From contig NZ_AUZM01000042.1 of assembly GCF_000478195.2 (NCBI RefSeq), forward strand, positions 1 to 57,024: a stretch of DNA of 57,024 nt, written 5' to 3'. This DNA is from Lyngbya aestuarii BL J. Its GTDB lineage: Bacteria; Cyanobacteriota; Cyanobacteriia; Cyanobacteriales; Microcoleaceae. The notes beneath the pieces are model-generated. The model saw only the letters and a list, made by a program, of their open reading frames with translations, searched no databases and was not told the origin of the DNA. Position numbers and translations under genes: made by a program. Positions 38,219 to 46,154 of this stretch are shown piece by piece (position 1 is the first letter of the stretch; each line of letters starts with the position of its first letter).

Positions 38219-40168
38219 ATGAATACTCAGTCAAAATCTCAAGGGTGCTGTAGTTGTAATCACAGTCCCGAACAGAACTCGAGTCCGTCTGCATCGTTTG
38301 ACCTCAAAACAGAGCTTTTGCCAATTTTAGGTGTTGTTTTTCTCTTGGGAATTGGGTTAATTTTTCAAGAACAACTTCACGCTACTCCTTACTCTATCGG
38401 TGAATATCTTGTTTTTATTCCCGCTTATCTTTTTAGTGGTTGGACGGTTCTCAGTAACGCCGGAAGAAACATTTTACGAGGTCGAATATTCGATGAAAAC
38501 TTCCTAATGACGATTGCGACATTGGGTGCAATTGCCATTCACCAACTCCCCGAAGCGGTAGGCGTAATGTTATTTTATCAAGTGGGAGAATTATTTCAAG
38601 ATTTAGCAGTTAGTCGTTCTCGTCGTTCGATTCAATCTCTATTAGAAATTCGTCCAGATACTGCCAACCTCAAAGTTAATGATTCTATTCAACAAGTTTC
38701 TCCAGAAACCGTTAACGTTGGGGATATTATTCTGGTTAAACCCGGTGAAAAAATTCCTTTAGATGGGGAGATTATTGAAGGCAATTCTCAAGTTGATACT
38801 TCAGCTTTAACCGGAGAACCCGTACCCCGAACGGTAAAAGTTGGAGAAACGGTATTAGCCGGAATGATCAATACAACCGGAGTTTTAACGCTAAAAGTTA
38901 GTAAAAACTTTGGTGAATCTTCCATTGCTAAAATTCTCAATTTAGTTGAAAATGCTAGCAGCAAAAAAGCTAAAACAGAGAAATTTATTACTCGATTTGC
39001 TCAATATTATCCCCCGGTTGTTGTATTTCTTTCCCTTGCTGTTGCCCTATTACCGCCTCTGTTTATTCCCGGTGCAACCTCTGAACAATGGGTTTATCGG
39101 GCTTTAATTTTATTAGTCATTTCTTGTCCTTGTGGATTAGTGATTAGTATTCCGCTTGGTTATTTTGGGGGAATTGGAGGGGCTGCTAAAAATGGGATTT
39201 TGGTCAAAGGAGCGACTTTTTTAGATACCTTAACTGCGGTAAAAACGGTTGTATTTGATAAAACAGGAACGTTAACAAAAGGCGTATTTAAAGTCAGTGA
39301 AATTGTTCCTAAAAACAGCTACACTGAAACGGAATTACTCATGTTAGCCGCTCATACCGAATCTCATTCTCATCATCCGATTGCCCAATCAATTCGAGAA
39401 GCCTATGGTCAAGAAATAGACGATAAAATCGTGAGTGACTATGAAGAAATTGCAGGTCATGGAATTAAAGCAAAAGTGAAAAATCAGGTTATTTTAGCGG
39501 GAAATGATCGCCTTTTGCATCGAGAAAATATTAACCATGATACTTGTGATGTCGGTGGAACGGTCGTTTATCTGGCTGTTGAGGGTCAGTATGCAGGTTA
39601 TATTATCATTGCAGACCAACTCAAAGAAGACGCAGCCCAGGCAATTTTCAACATAAAACAAATCGGCATTGAACAAACAATAATGCTCACAGGAGACAAT
39701 AAAACAGTTGCTCAGACTGTGGCTGAAAAATTAGGTTTAGACCACTATTTAGCTGAACTTTTACCCGAAGATAAAGTAGACTCTTTTGAACAAATTCTCC
39801 ACCAAACAGGAGACAAAAATAAAGTTGCTTTTGTCGGGGATGGGATTAACGATGCTCCGGTAATTGCCAGGGCAGATGTAGGGATAGCAATGGGCGGATT
39901 AGGTTCAGATGCAGCCATAGAAACGGCTGATATTGTGATTATGACCGATGCACCTTCTAAAGTGGCAGAAGCGATCAAAATTGGCAAAAAAACTCACAAA
40001 ATTGTTTGGCAGAATATTTTCTTTGCGTTGGGGGTAAAAGGGATATTTATTTTATTAGGGATAGTCGGAATAGCGACATTATGGGAGGCGGTTTTTGCTG
40101 ATGTGGGTGTAGCATTATTAGCAATTTTAAATGCTAGCCGAGTGTTGAGAACTTCCCCCGAAAATTAA
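38219..40168 (+). CDS. Heavy-metal P1B-type ATPase (Zn/Cd/Pb exporter type)
   Basis: A 649-residue metal pump. The N-terminus is Cys-rich (SQGCCSCNHS, residues about 7-16) but lacks a folded HMA domain. TM segments surround the A domain with TSALTGEPVPRTV (about 197-209). The CPC metal site is ISCPCGLVISIPLGYFGG (about 299-316). DKTGTLT (phospho-Asp about 346), the SHHPIAQ nucleotide-binding His-Pro region, GDGINDAPV (about 540) and FADVGVALLAILNA in the last TM pair follow. CPC plus the late TM Asp marks the P1B-2 (Zn, Cd, Pb) branch. A TTG six bases upstream is in frame; the ATG at 38219 has GGAGG 10 bases before it. No ArsR/MerR regulator is adjacent. Confidence 0.9.
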   Translation: MNTQSKSQGCCSCNHSPEQNSSPSASFDLKTELLPILGVVFLLGIGLIFQEQLHATPYSIGEYLVFIPAYLFSGWTVLSNAGRNILRGRIFDENFLMTIATLGAIAIHQLPEAVGVMLFYQVGELFQDLAVSRSRRSIQSLLEIRPDTANLKVNDSIQQVSPETVNVGDIILVKPGEKIPLDGEIIEGNSQVDTSALTGEPVPRTVKVGETVLAGMINTTGVLTLKVSKNFGESSIAKILNLVENASSKKAKTEKFITRFAQYYPPVVVFLSLAVALLPPLFIPGATSEQWVYRALILLVISCPCGLVISIPLGYFGGIGGAAKNGILVKGATFLDTLTAVKTVVFDKTGTLTKGVFKVSEIVPKNSYTETELLMLAAHTESHSHHPIAQSIREAYGQEIDDKIVSDYEEIAGHGIKAKVKNQVILAGNDRLLHRENINHDTCDVGGTVVYLAVEGQYAGYIIIADQLKEDAAQAIFNIKQIGIEQTIMLTGDNKTVAQTVAEKLGLDHYLAELLPEDKVDSFEQILHQTGDKNKVAFVGDGINDAPVIARADVGIAMGGLGSDAAIETADIVIMTDAPSKVAEAIKIGKKTHKIVWQNIFFALGVKGIFILLGIVGIATLWEAVFADVGVALLAILNASRVLRTSPEN

Positions 40169-40348
40169 CCGGATAAAATCAGCCTGATTTCCCCAAAATA
40201 CTCTCAAGATCAGTTTCTGAACGTCCTGCGAACAGTGAAAGTTTAAACCTGAAGTCATTCTCACCCCCTAAAACTTGATGACTTCTCTATATTCTTGATT
40301 GAATTAGAAAACGTACCCAGATGTAGAATTGACTTGGTATTTCTAGAG

Positions 40349-40762
40349 TTAGTTGGCTCGACCTAAAATAGATAAATTGTAGGAATGCTGACCCTGTTCG
40401 CGATCGCCAACATAAATGTTATAAGTGCCAGAAGGAGCATACCCCGAAAATTGTAAATTTCCACCCCCTCCTTCTGGTAACACACAATAGCGCCCAGCCG
40501 GCCCTTCAATCAACAACGTCGGAGCTCCGGAAGTTTGTACCTTGATGACGACATAGGGCAAATCTTCAGCAATATCAATGATATGATTGGGAGTAGCGGC
40601 AACAAAACCACAATCTCCGCTATTGCTTTCTCCACCGGAAGTTCCCGCCGCCGTGATATTAGCCCCCGGAGAAAGGCTTTGTTGATCTGCAAGGGCGAGA
40701 TGAGTAGATCCGAGATTAATAGCGACAGTCAGTGCGACAATGGCAAAATAACGTAACTTCAT
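40349..40762 (-). CDS. Small secreted PPC-like protein
   Basis: About 137 residues, with a clear signal peptide (MKLRYFAIVALTVAINLGSTHLALAD, cleavage after LALA). The mature protein has two Cys (GDCGF and GRYCVLP) likely to form a disulfide, and beta-strand repeats ending in SGYAPSGTYNIYVGDREQGQHSYNLSI, a PPC-like 'G.Y.iyvg....g...Y.l.i' ending. The ATG at 40760-40762 is preceded by GAGGAG and preferred over the frame start eight codons upstream. Function unknown, probably periplasmic. Confidence 0.65.
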   Translation of the reverse strand: MKLRYFAIVALTVAINLGSTHLALADQQSLSPGANITAAGTSGGESNSGDCGFVAATPNHIIDIAEDLPYVVIKVQTSGAPTLLIEGPAGRYCVLPEGGGGNLQFSGYAPSGTYNIYVGDREQGQHSYNLSILGRAN

Positions 40763-41044
40763 GTCTTCTCCTCTCAATAGCAACAACGCCTTTAGTAAAA
40801 TACAGGCAGTAGGAATGTTCAGCAGGTAAGTTTGCGCGCGTTAGGTATGACAAAGGTTAAAAAGAGCGATTTTTTTAACTTTCTGTTTTAACAGTCTGTG
40901 CTTAAATCTCCTAAAATTTTCAAGTGAACCCCTGATCACTGTAACCCACTGAGATCATTCGTTACTGATCCCAATTTAGCTTGTCCGTCAATCCAAAATT
41001 TACACTTTGAACTTGAACTCTAAAACTAAATCAAACACAATCCT

Positions 41045-41371
41045 ATGAGTTACCAACAAGACGATAATCACGTAAAGCGCAGATTAGAGGAGCTAGAAGC
41101 CGAACTCAAGCAACCTCAACCCGTGAGTCAAAAATCATCTCCGTCTGATTTCAGATCAACGGTCAAAACCCTCTATAATCAATTTCTGGTCTGGTTTAAA
41201 GAACTCCCCAAACTCGGACAAGCCGCCATTGTTGTCGTGGGTTTGGCAATGGGGTTAACCCTACTGCGAACCCTGGCTGAATTAATTTCTTTGGCGATCA
41301 GTCTTGCAGTTGTCGGTGTAATCGTGTACATAGGATACCAAATCTTTAAATCATCCAAATTCTCGAAATAG
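41045..41371 (+). CDS. Small membrane protein with N-terminal coiled segment
   Basis: A 108-residue protein: a charged helix (VKRRLEELEAELKQPQP), a linker, an amphipathic SDFRSTVKTLYNQFLVWFKELPKLG, then two hydrophobic helices (AAIVVVGLAMGLTLLRTLAEL and ISLAISLAVVGVIVYIGYQIF) forming a hairpin. I do not recognise a named family, although similar short proteins are common in cyanobacteria. Its stop is 3 bases before the first possible start of the RDD-pentapeptide gene, so the two are almost certainly one operon. Confidence 0.65.
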   Translation: MSYQQDDNHVKRRLEELEAELKQPQPVSQKSSPSDFRSTVKTLYNQFLVWFKELPKLGQAAIVVVGLAMGLTLLRTLAELISLAISLAVVGVIVYIGYQIFKSSKFSK

Positions 41372-41407
41372 AAATTGCGAGATCCGTTTGAAATCAACCA
41401 CCCAACT

Positions 41408-43540
41408 ATGACCAGCCCAACAGCAAGCAGAGATGTCAGTCCATCCAATCCGTCTTGGCAAATTCAAGTCCGACAACTTCCCCTGTGGGTTCGTAGGTGC
41501 GGGGCTTGGGCTGTAGAAGTTTCATTAGTCGTCGCCAGTGGAGCCGTCCCCTATGGTATTGGTGCCTTGTCTAACCGCACTCCAGAGGTTCCTCTCAGTC
41601 CCGTTCTTCGGACAACAGGCCAAGTCATCGGCGCAACGCTCGGTTTACCTGTCCGCGATCGCAATCCCCAAGTGAGTCCTTTAACCAATCTGTTTTGGTG
41701 GGGAGCGTTGTTGACTCCCACGTTAGTCGGAGGATGGCAGGTTTATCTATTGGCGACACGGGGACAAACTCTGCCCAAACGTTGGTTTGCAGTACAAGTG
41801 ATTCAGACTAATTCTGTCGCCCCTCCTGGCTTGCTGCGTGCTTTCTATCGCGAAAGTGTAGGGCGTTGGGGAATTCCGGTGGGAATTGCTTATATTATTT
41901 GGCGAGTCACGGGTGCTTTTCCCAATTTGATTATCCTCACGGGTTTATCGGGTTTGATGATTTTAGCTGATGGGTTAATCGCCAGACGGTTTCAAGGTCG
42001 TACCGGACATGATCTTTGGGCGGGAACTCGGGTGCGAGAGGTGCAACTACCGACGAATAATCCCTTTACCAGCTACGACTGGAGTAGTGAACAAGAAGCA
42101 GTCCGGGCGATTGTCTTCCGCTCTGAACAAGGCAAAATTGCCCTCAATCTTTGGGCTTGGATGCGCCAACATCCTGGCATTACTTTATTAACCGTCAGTG
42201 GCGCGAGTATGGCCGCTGTATTGGGGACGTTTGTGGGAACTCAGGTTTATATTCAAAATCAAGCCAATCGTCGAGAATTTCAACACCAAGATAATGAAGT
42301 TTTTCTAGCGTTGGTGAGTAAATTATCGCCCAGTGCGCCCACAGATCCGGCTCAACGTCGAGGGGCAATTTTAGCCTTGGGAACGTTGAATGATTATCGG
42401 GCAATTCCGTTATTAGTGGATTATTTGGGACAAGAAAGCAACCCGTTATTATTAGATTCTGCTCAACAAGCGCTCGTCAGTACCGGGCCGGTTGCATTGC
42501 CCTATTTACGACAGTTAAATCAAGCTTTAAAAAATGATCTTGACTCGATGCAATTTGGGGCAAATGCTAAAGATAAACAGTTAGTGGCTCAACGTCTACA
42601 AGCCACCCAAAGAGCGATCGCCAAAATTCTCACCGTTCACGAAGGGAATATTCACAATGTTGATCTCAGTCGTATTGATCTCGGTCAATCGATGACACCT
42701 CCCACTCAATTTACATTAATTTTGGATCAAATTGATCTATCGGGGTTTAATTTTAGAAGTAGTATTCTCACCAATGCTAGTTTTAAAAATAGCAGCTTTT
42801 ACGGGCCGGGAGAAGATGGTCGTTATGAAACGTTTGATGATTGGGTTTCTGACTTGAGTGGGGCGGATTTAACTGAAGTGAACTTCACAGGTGCTTTTCT
42901 TAGTCATATTAATATGAGACGGGCTAATCTCCTGAGAGCAACGTTAAATAAAGCGGATTTATCCGAGGCGGATTTAACCGGAACAAACTTCAGCAGTGCT
43001 AAATTAATTGGAGCCAATTTAGAGCAAGCCAAGCTGAATAATGCTAAATTTACAGGGACAGATTTAGCCAATGCCAATCTCTCTGAGGCGAATCTCAAAA
43101 ATGCTCGTCTCAATGAAATGAATGCTCAAGGGGCTGTGTTTATTGAGGCGGATTTAGAAAATAGTCAGTTACAAAATGCTGATCTTTCCGGAGCGGATTT
43201 AAAGGGAGCAAATTTAAGGAATGCTGACTTAAGTTCGACGTTATTAACTGGCGCGAATTTTAGAAATGCTAACCTCAAAAATGCCAATTTACAAAATGCT
43301 GACTTAACTTTAGTCAGTTTGAGAGGGGCAAATTTAAGAGGGGTAGATTTTCAAGATGCTGTCTTTTTTGTGAATCAAATAGAGGAGAATAATCAAGATT
43401 CAATTATTGAACCTGTGGGAATTGATAATCAATCAAACCGCATGAGAGGAGTTAATTTTTCTCGGAGTAAAAATCTGAGTTCAGAACAAATTAGTTATCT
43501 CTGTAATCAAGGCGCTATTCATCCCGACTGTAAAAAATAA
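41408..43540 (+). CDS. RDD-domain membrane protein with HEAT-like and pentapeptide repeats
   Basis: About 710 residues. The N-terminal about 220 residues form an RDD domain: LPLWVRRCGAWAVEVSLVV with the R-x-x-A-W/D-like start, a Trp-rich segment, LPKRWFAVQVIQ, and GRTGHDLWAGTRV at the end. A membrane helix follows (GITLLTVSGASMAAVLGTFVG, about 255-275). HEAT/PBS-type helices include RRGAILALGTLNDYRAIPLLVDYLGQ (about 317-342). From about 415 to 647 runs a long set of pentapeptides (ANLxxAxLxxAD), interrupted by a longer loop (YGPGEDGRYETFDDWVSD). The TTG at 41375 is an alternative start directly after the upstream stop; the ATG at 41408 removes 11 residues. The combination suggests a membrane-anchored scaffold. 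Function unknown. Confidence 0.85.
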   Translation: MTSPTASRDVSPSNPSWQIQVRQLPLWVRRCGAWAVEVSLVVASGAVPYGIGALSNRTPEVPLSPVLRTTGQVIGATLGLPVRDRNPQVSPLTNLFWWGALLTPTLVGGWQVYLLATRGQTLPKRWFAVQVIQTNSVAPPGLLRAFYRESVGRWGIPVGIAYIIWRVTGAFPNLIILTGLSGLMILADGLIARRFQGRTGHDLWAGTRVREVQLPTNNPFTSYDWSSEQEAVRAIVFRSEQGKIALNLWAWMRQHPGITLLTVSGASMAAVLGTFVGTQVYIQNQANRREFQHQDNEVFLALVSKLSPSAPTDPAQRRGAILALGTLNDYRAIPLLVDYLGQESNPLLLDSAQQALVSTGPVALPYLRQLNQALKNDLDSMQFGANAKDKQLVAQRLQATQRAIAKILTVHEGNIHNVDLSRIDLGQSMTPPTQFTLILDQIDLSGFNFRSSILTNASFKNSSFYGPGEDGRYETFDDWVSDLSGADLTEVNFTGAFLSHINMRRANLLRATLNKADLSEADLTGTNFSSAKLIGANLEQAKLNNAKFTGTDLANANLSEANLKNARLNEMNAQGAVFIEADLENSQLQNADLSGADLKGANLRNADLSSTLLTGANFRNANLKNANLQNADLTLVSLRGANLRGVDFQDAVFFVNQIEENNQDSIIEPVGIDNQSNRMRGVNFSRSKNLSSEQISYLCNQGAIHPDCKK

Positions 43541-43582
43541 ATAGAATCTCCACCCCTCTCATTTTAGCCCCTAAATCCCCCT

Positions 43583-43607
43583 AAATCCCCCGATCTTCGG
43601 GGGATTT
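43583..43607 (+). terminator. Rho-independent terminator after the RDD-pentapeptide gene
   Basis: AAATCCCCCGA (43583-43593) and TCGGGGGATTT (43597-43607) form a perfect 11-base stem with a 3-base loop and end in a T run. Position and orientation fit the end of the 41045-43540 operon. Confidence 0.85.
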
Positions 43608-43710
43608 TTAGTTATTTATAACATCTGTAGCATTCTTTTTTAAATTTCATATTAACTGTCAATTTCTTCTAAAGCAAAAATATTTCGCTACAGTAAATAT
43701 AACAACCAGT

Positions 43711-43756
43711 TTACCGCAAAAGCCAAGAATAAGTAAGATTTGAGATTGGGCGGTAA
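43711..43756. promoter_or_regulatory. Inverted repeat upstream of the cupin-globin gene
   Basis: TTACCGC (43711-43717) and GCGGTAA (43750-43756) are perfect inverted 7-mers 32 bases apart, ending 27 bases before the ATG. The spacing is about three helix turns between half-sites, so a dimeric regulator or a hairpin in the leader is possible. The regulator is unknown. Confidence 0.35.
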
Positions 43757-43783
43757 CAATGGAGAAAACACAGGAGAAAAATC

Positions 43784-44569
43784 ATGGCAAATACAATTGC
43801 AACACCCAACGCTCCCTACAACACGAATTTACAAGCATTAATTGAATATCCCGAAAAAGGAATTTTAAGCAAGGTTATTCTCAAAGATGAAAACTGTCAA
43901 TACACCCTGTTTTGTTTGGCAAAAGGGACTGATATTGAAGAACATACTTCGGCTCGTAATGCAACAGTAATGGTGTTTGAGGGAGCTGGAAAATTAACCC
44001 TAAATGGAGAAGAAATCCCGTTAACTCCTGGTGTTTTCGTGTTTATGCCTGCTCATGCTCCCCATGCGTTAAAAGCCGAAGAAAATCTAGCTTTTGTTCT
44101 TACCCTTTCTGAACAGCCTCAAGTCAAAAAGTTTGTTAGTCCCGAAACAATTGAACTAATTAAATCTACCGCTCCTTTATTAAAAAAACAAGGTCAGCAG
44201 ATTACAAGCCGGATGTATGAAATCATGTTTAAAAATCATCCCGAAGTCAAAGAACAGTTCAATATGAATGACCAAAAAGATGGTTCTCAACCCGCTCGAT
44301 TAGCTACCGCAATTTACAGTTCTGCAACTCACATTGATGATTTAGAAGCCTTAAAATCAATGGTTGAAAAAGTCGCTCATCGTCATGTTGAAACCCATGT
44401 TCAACCCGAACAGTATTCTATGGTTGGTGAGAGTTTGTTAGAGGCAATGAAAGATGTTTTGGGTGAAGTTGCAACAGATGAAGTCATGGCAGCTTGGAAA
44501 GAAGCTTATCAACTTTTAGCAGAAGTGTTCATCAAGCGAGAACATCAAATCTATGAACAAGAAACCTAA
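43784..44569 (+). CDS. Cupin-globin fusion protein (flavohaemoglobin-type globin without reductase)
   Basis: A 261-residue two-domain protein. Residues about 20-112 are a small cupin (EHTSARNATVMVFEGAGKLTL, then TPGVFVFMPAHAPHAL): potential metal ligands are His54, Glu66 and His94, while the second His of the usual HxH is Ser56. Residues about 118-259 align with the globin domain of E. coli Hmp (SPETIELIKSTAPLL, FKNHPEVKEQFNM). TyrB10 is Tyr145, GlnE7 is Gln169, the proximal His is His201, and Tyr95 of Hmp is Tyr211. The proximal-triad Glu137 is replaced by Gln255. No FAD or NAD domain follows. Haem binding and NO or O2 chemistry are likely; an external reductase would be needed for NO dioxygenase turnover. 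AGGAG precedes the ATG at 7 bases. Its last 4 bases overlap the convergent permease gene. Confidence 0.88.
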   Translation: MANTIATPNAPYNTNLQALIEYPEKGILSKVILKDENCQYTLFCLAKGTDIEEHTSARNATVMVFEGAGKLTLNGEEIPLTPGVFVFMPAHAPHALKAEENLAFVLTLSEQPQVKKFVSPETIELIKSTAPLLKKQGQQITSRMYEIMFKNHPEVKEQFNMNDQKDGSQPARLATAIYSSATHIDDLEALKSMVEKVAHRHVETHVQPEQYSMVGESLLEAMKDVLGEVATDEVMAAWKEAYQLLAEVFIKREHQIYEQET

Positions 44570-46098
44570 GAGACTAAAAGTTTAGAATATTTTTCTATCG
44601 TTTTTAGCCGACGAACAAATTGCAAATTTAAGACTGCTAATACTAAGCTTTGGCTGACAAAAACCCACAAGATAGAAGCTAAATCCACTTGTCGGAATCC
44701 TGCAAAAAAGAGTACAGTGAATAGAAAAGGTAGGGGTTGTTGATGAGGATAAATTTCCAAAAGACTAAAGACAATTTGGGGTAAAATAATCATAGTGCTG
44801 AGAATGCCAGTTGTCCATAATGCTCGTCTTTTGGTTTTCATTAATAACATTAGTTGAGCTAAACTGGCAAAGAGTAGAATGAAACTGGCATTCAAAAACA
44901 ATCCGAACAACAGTATATCTTTGGCTGGAAAAGAATTAATAGTCAAAAGTGTGACAACACCAATCGGAACTGAAACAATGAGCAGGTTAATAGCAATAGC
45001 GATAATCGCCGGACTTTTTTCGCCCCAAACTAAATCTGAGATTAAATCGGTTTTCTGAGTCAATTTTACTGAGTCTCGTATCCAGTCTTTAAGGGTTAAA
45101 CGATGGGGAGAAAGGACAGCAATTAACCCAAAAAAGAACAAGAAATTTTGAGCAAGTAAGTCTTGATAATTGGCTAATCCAAAGTTTTGTATTGAGAACC
45201 CTAGACAAAGAAGAGTAAAGCAGGCTGTGATTACATAACTTTGCCGTTTGCTAATTATTGTGGAAATTGGATTATGAAAAAGACGCTGAATTCCTTGGAA
45301 AGTGAGTCGAGTCCAAACAACATAGTTAACGATATAAAACAAGCTTAAATTCAAAGCATTTGCACCGATGGGGAGATAAAACCAACGCAGTTTGTGTAGT
45401 CCTGTGATGTAATATTGAACGTTTCTATCAAAAATATGTTGTTGAGGATATTCAGGTAAAAAATAAGGCAACAGGGGAGAAGGAGAAAAGAGTTTAATGG
45501 CATCCCATCCATTATTGAGAGTGGGCGTAGTCGGAAACATTACCAGAAAAACAAATAAACAAAACAGCACAAATGCACTTGCTAACCAAGGCTTTAATCC
45601 GACTATATTGCCCTTGATTAACCCAAAAAAAATGGCTAAACTTAACACAAAAACGCATCTAAAAATTAGGATAACATCAAATCCTAATATATCTATAAAA
45701 CTAAAATTACTAAGCAATCCAGAGCAAAACTGTAAGGGTAGGGCTAAAGCAATTGCCAGATATAAAAGGCAGGGAACACCCAACAATTTTCCGATAAAAA
45801 TATGAGTCGCAGACTGAGGAGTGAGTCGAATAAAATCTAGGGTTCCTCGTCGTTCTTCTTCATCTAAATCGCTAACTAATATAAAGGTTCCAATAGCTAA
45901 AGTAGCCGACATTGCACCTAAACTCAGAACCAGAAAAATATCAAACCACTCATACTTTAAACCGTGAACAGCCCCAATTTGAGCAAGGAGAGAAAGAGCA
46001 ACGACAGCGATGATATTACGAGATTTCAGACGACCTTTAAGTTCTCGTAAAAGTTGAGGATTGAATTCTCTAAAGGGTTTAAATACAGTTTGAGTCAT
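44566..46098 (-). CDS. ABC-2-type exporter permease (second of two)
   Basis: A 510-residue polytopic protein with about 12 hydrophobic segments. The N-terminus FNPQLLRELKGRLKSRNIIAVVALSLLAQ is shared with the upstream 588-residue gene (NPQLFREIKGRFNRRN...SLLAQL), and both have LVSDLDEEERRGTLDFIRLTPQSATHIFIGKLLGVP or a close variant. They are therefore tandem paralogues. The RRGTL.FIRL.PQ segment is the cytoplasmic coupling helix seen in ABC-2 permeases. It lies 56 bases after its paralogue and last in the operon; substrate unknown. The gene overlaps the convergent cupin-globin gene by 4 bases. Confidence 0.85.
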   Translation of the reverse strand: MTQTVFKPFREFNPQLLRELKGRLKSRNIIAVVALSLLAQIGAVHGLKYEWFDIFLVLSLGAMSATLAIGTFILVSDLDEEERRGTLDFIRLTPQSATHIFIGKLLGVPCLLYLAIALALPLQFCSGLLSNFSFIDILGFDVILIFRCVFVLSLAIFFGLIKGNIVGLKPWLASAFVLFCLFVFLVMFPTTPTLNNGWDAIKLFSPSPLLPYFLPEYPQQHIFDRNVQYYITGLHKLRWFYLPIGANALNLSLFYIVNYVVWTRLTFQGIQRLFHNPISTIISKRQSYVITACFTLLCLGFSIQNFGLANYQDLLAQNFLFFFGLIAVLSPHRLTLKDWIRDSVKLTQKTDLISDLVWGEKSPAIIAIAINLLIVSVPIGVVTLLTINSFPAKDILLFGLFLNASFILLFASLAQLMLLMKTKRRALWTTGILSTMIILPQIVFSLLEIYPHQQPLPFLFTVLFFAGFRQVDLASILWVFVSQSLVLAVLNLQFVRRLKTIEKYSKLLVS

Positions 46099-46154
46099 GG
46101 TTTATTTCTCCAATGAATGAAGGGCAGGTCAGAAAACCCACCCCGTTTGTTTAT

